46,808 nt of DNA from Saccoglossus kowalevskii. Lineage: Eukaryota > Hemichordata > Enteropneusta > Harrimaniidae. The notes beneath the pieces were generated by a model. The model had not been told where the DNA came from. It worked only from the letters and a program-made list of their open reading frames with translations, and ran no database searches. Both the position numbers and the translations under genes were made by a program. Positions 46,333 to 46,808 of this stretch are shown piece by piece. Every line of letters starts with the position of its first letter. The first letter of the stretch is position 1. The stretch is from assembly GCF_000003605.2 (NCBI RefSeq), contig NW_003157217.1, positions 1 to 46,808 on the forward strand, in the 5' to 3' direction.

Positions 46333-46808
46333 GCGATATCGTTTTTGAAACATAAACAAATCTGAAATAGCCGGCAATTTAGCTGAAATTCAAATAATCT
46401 ATGCAGCTGTGTGGTTAGGTGATCGACCAATGTTTAAAGTAAAGTACAAACGGGCGTGGTTAGTTCTTGCATGGGAGACTGCTTGAGTAAATGAGCTGTT
46501 GAGTTTATTTTTTTAGTTCCATCACGCATATCGAAAATATATAAGGCAACGTTCCTGCATTCTTTTTACTGTGATGTCGATCATTTATAGTGGATAATCG
46601 TAGAATTTTTGTAACTGTTTTAATTATTACAAAGTTTTCAAATTCCTTCTAATTTTCAAGAACAAGTTGCTGAGCTGTCGGCACGTAGTGGGATTTACGC
46701 TGTTACCACTCCTTGCAAAGTTGTTCAAAGTGATTGCAAAGTTGTGCAAAGTTATTGCAAAGTAGGTAGATGTATTTGTATATATGACCTAAGTTGTTGG
46801 CATATTGA
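46333..46808 (+). repeat. Partial monomer M53 (5' half)
   Basis: First 476 bp of a unit (ATTACAAAG allele), cut by the window edge just after the phased CAAAG run. Confidence 0.9.

Larger units (their letters stand above)
1..46808 (+). repeat. Head-to-tail satellite DNA array, ~943-bp monomer, filling the window
   Basis: The GCGATATCG landmark and its flanks recur 53 times in the same orientation, from 241 to 46333. Most spacings are 935-950 bp, with variant spacings of 324, 363, 660, ~900 and ~1026 bp. Between landmarks the sequence is the same monomer with scattered substitutions, and many unit pairs look 95-99% identical by eye. No unique DNA, inverted unit, transposon or gene interrupts it, and both window edges cut through monomers, so the array extends beyond the window. 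This organisation is typical of eukaryotic satellite DNA kept similar by unequal crossing-over and gene conversion. Chromosomal position (centromere, pericentromere, sex chromosome, subtelomere) cannot be told from sequence alone. Confidence 0.97.

Noticed and set aside
1-46808. CRISPR array
   Set aside because: The repeats are ~943 bp with no unique spacers and no cas genes. The pattern is a satellite.
1-46808. LTR, LINE or DNA transposon amplified in tandem
   Set aside because: No reverse transcriptase, integrase or transposase frame, no terminal repeats and no target-site duplications are visible in the monomer.

Overview
The whole 46.8 kb window is one uninterrupted head-to-tail satellite DNA array. 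I found no protein-coding gene, rRNA, tRNA, transposon or unique sequence. I tracked one conserved landmark, the GCGATATCG element. It occurs 53 times, always on the + strand. The usual spacing is about 943 bp (most intervals 935-950 bp), giving 52 complete units plus a partial unit at each edge. Numbering below runs from M1 (starts at 241) to M52, with each unit starting at its landmark.

Organism: the DNA is AT-rich (roughly 35-37% G+C by eye). A long-monomer satellite with this pattern of point variation, unequal-exchange deletions and local homogenisation indicates a eukaryotic nuclear genome, most likely centromeric, pericentromeric or other heterochromatin. Almost every unit carries a perfect AGGTCA-N-AGGTCA direct repeat (DR1), a site type bound by animal nuclear receptors. 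This fits an animal but does not prove one. I cannot name the species.

Layout: 1-23.2 kb is a mixture of two haplotype classes (A and B). It holds one unit with an 83-bp internal duplication (M1), one 363-bp unit (M7) and two 660-bp units (M11, M20). About 23.2-34.0 kb is dominated by a third class (C). It contains a dimeric higher-order repeat of about 1842 bp (a ~900-bp unit alternating with a 942-bp unit), interrupted by two foreign units. About 34.0-38.9 kb returns to classes A and B, with two more 83-bp-duplication units. About 39.1-41.1 kb is again class C and is largely a copy of 32-34 kb. From 41.1 kb to the end it is A/B. Very short 324-bp units (M37, M45, M47) combine a 40-bp and a 580-bp deletion.

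Each unit contains the DR1 just upstream of a cluster of short perfect palindromes, a TATATAAGG element near +205, a run of CAAAGTT motifs repeated every 10-11 bp (one DNA helical turn) near +384 to +430, an AATAAA near +505, a second TATATAA near +699, a second CAAAGTT pair two turns apart near +753, and a second AATAAA near +853. All three deletion types spare the stretch from about -77 to +161 around the landmark, so the DR1 and palindrome core is present at every unit boundary. Open frames, mostly on the minus strand (up to 136 codons), recur because the monomer recurs. They are broken in most units and I do not call them genes.
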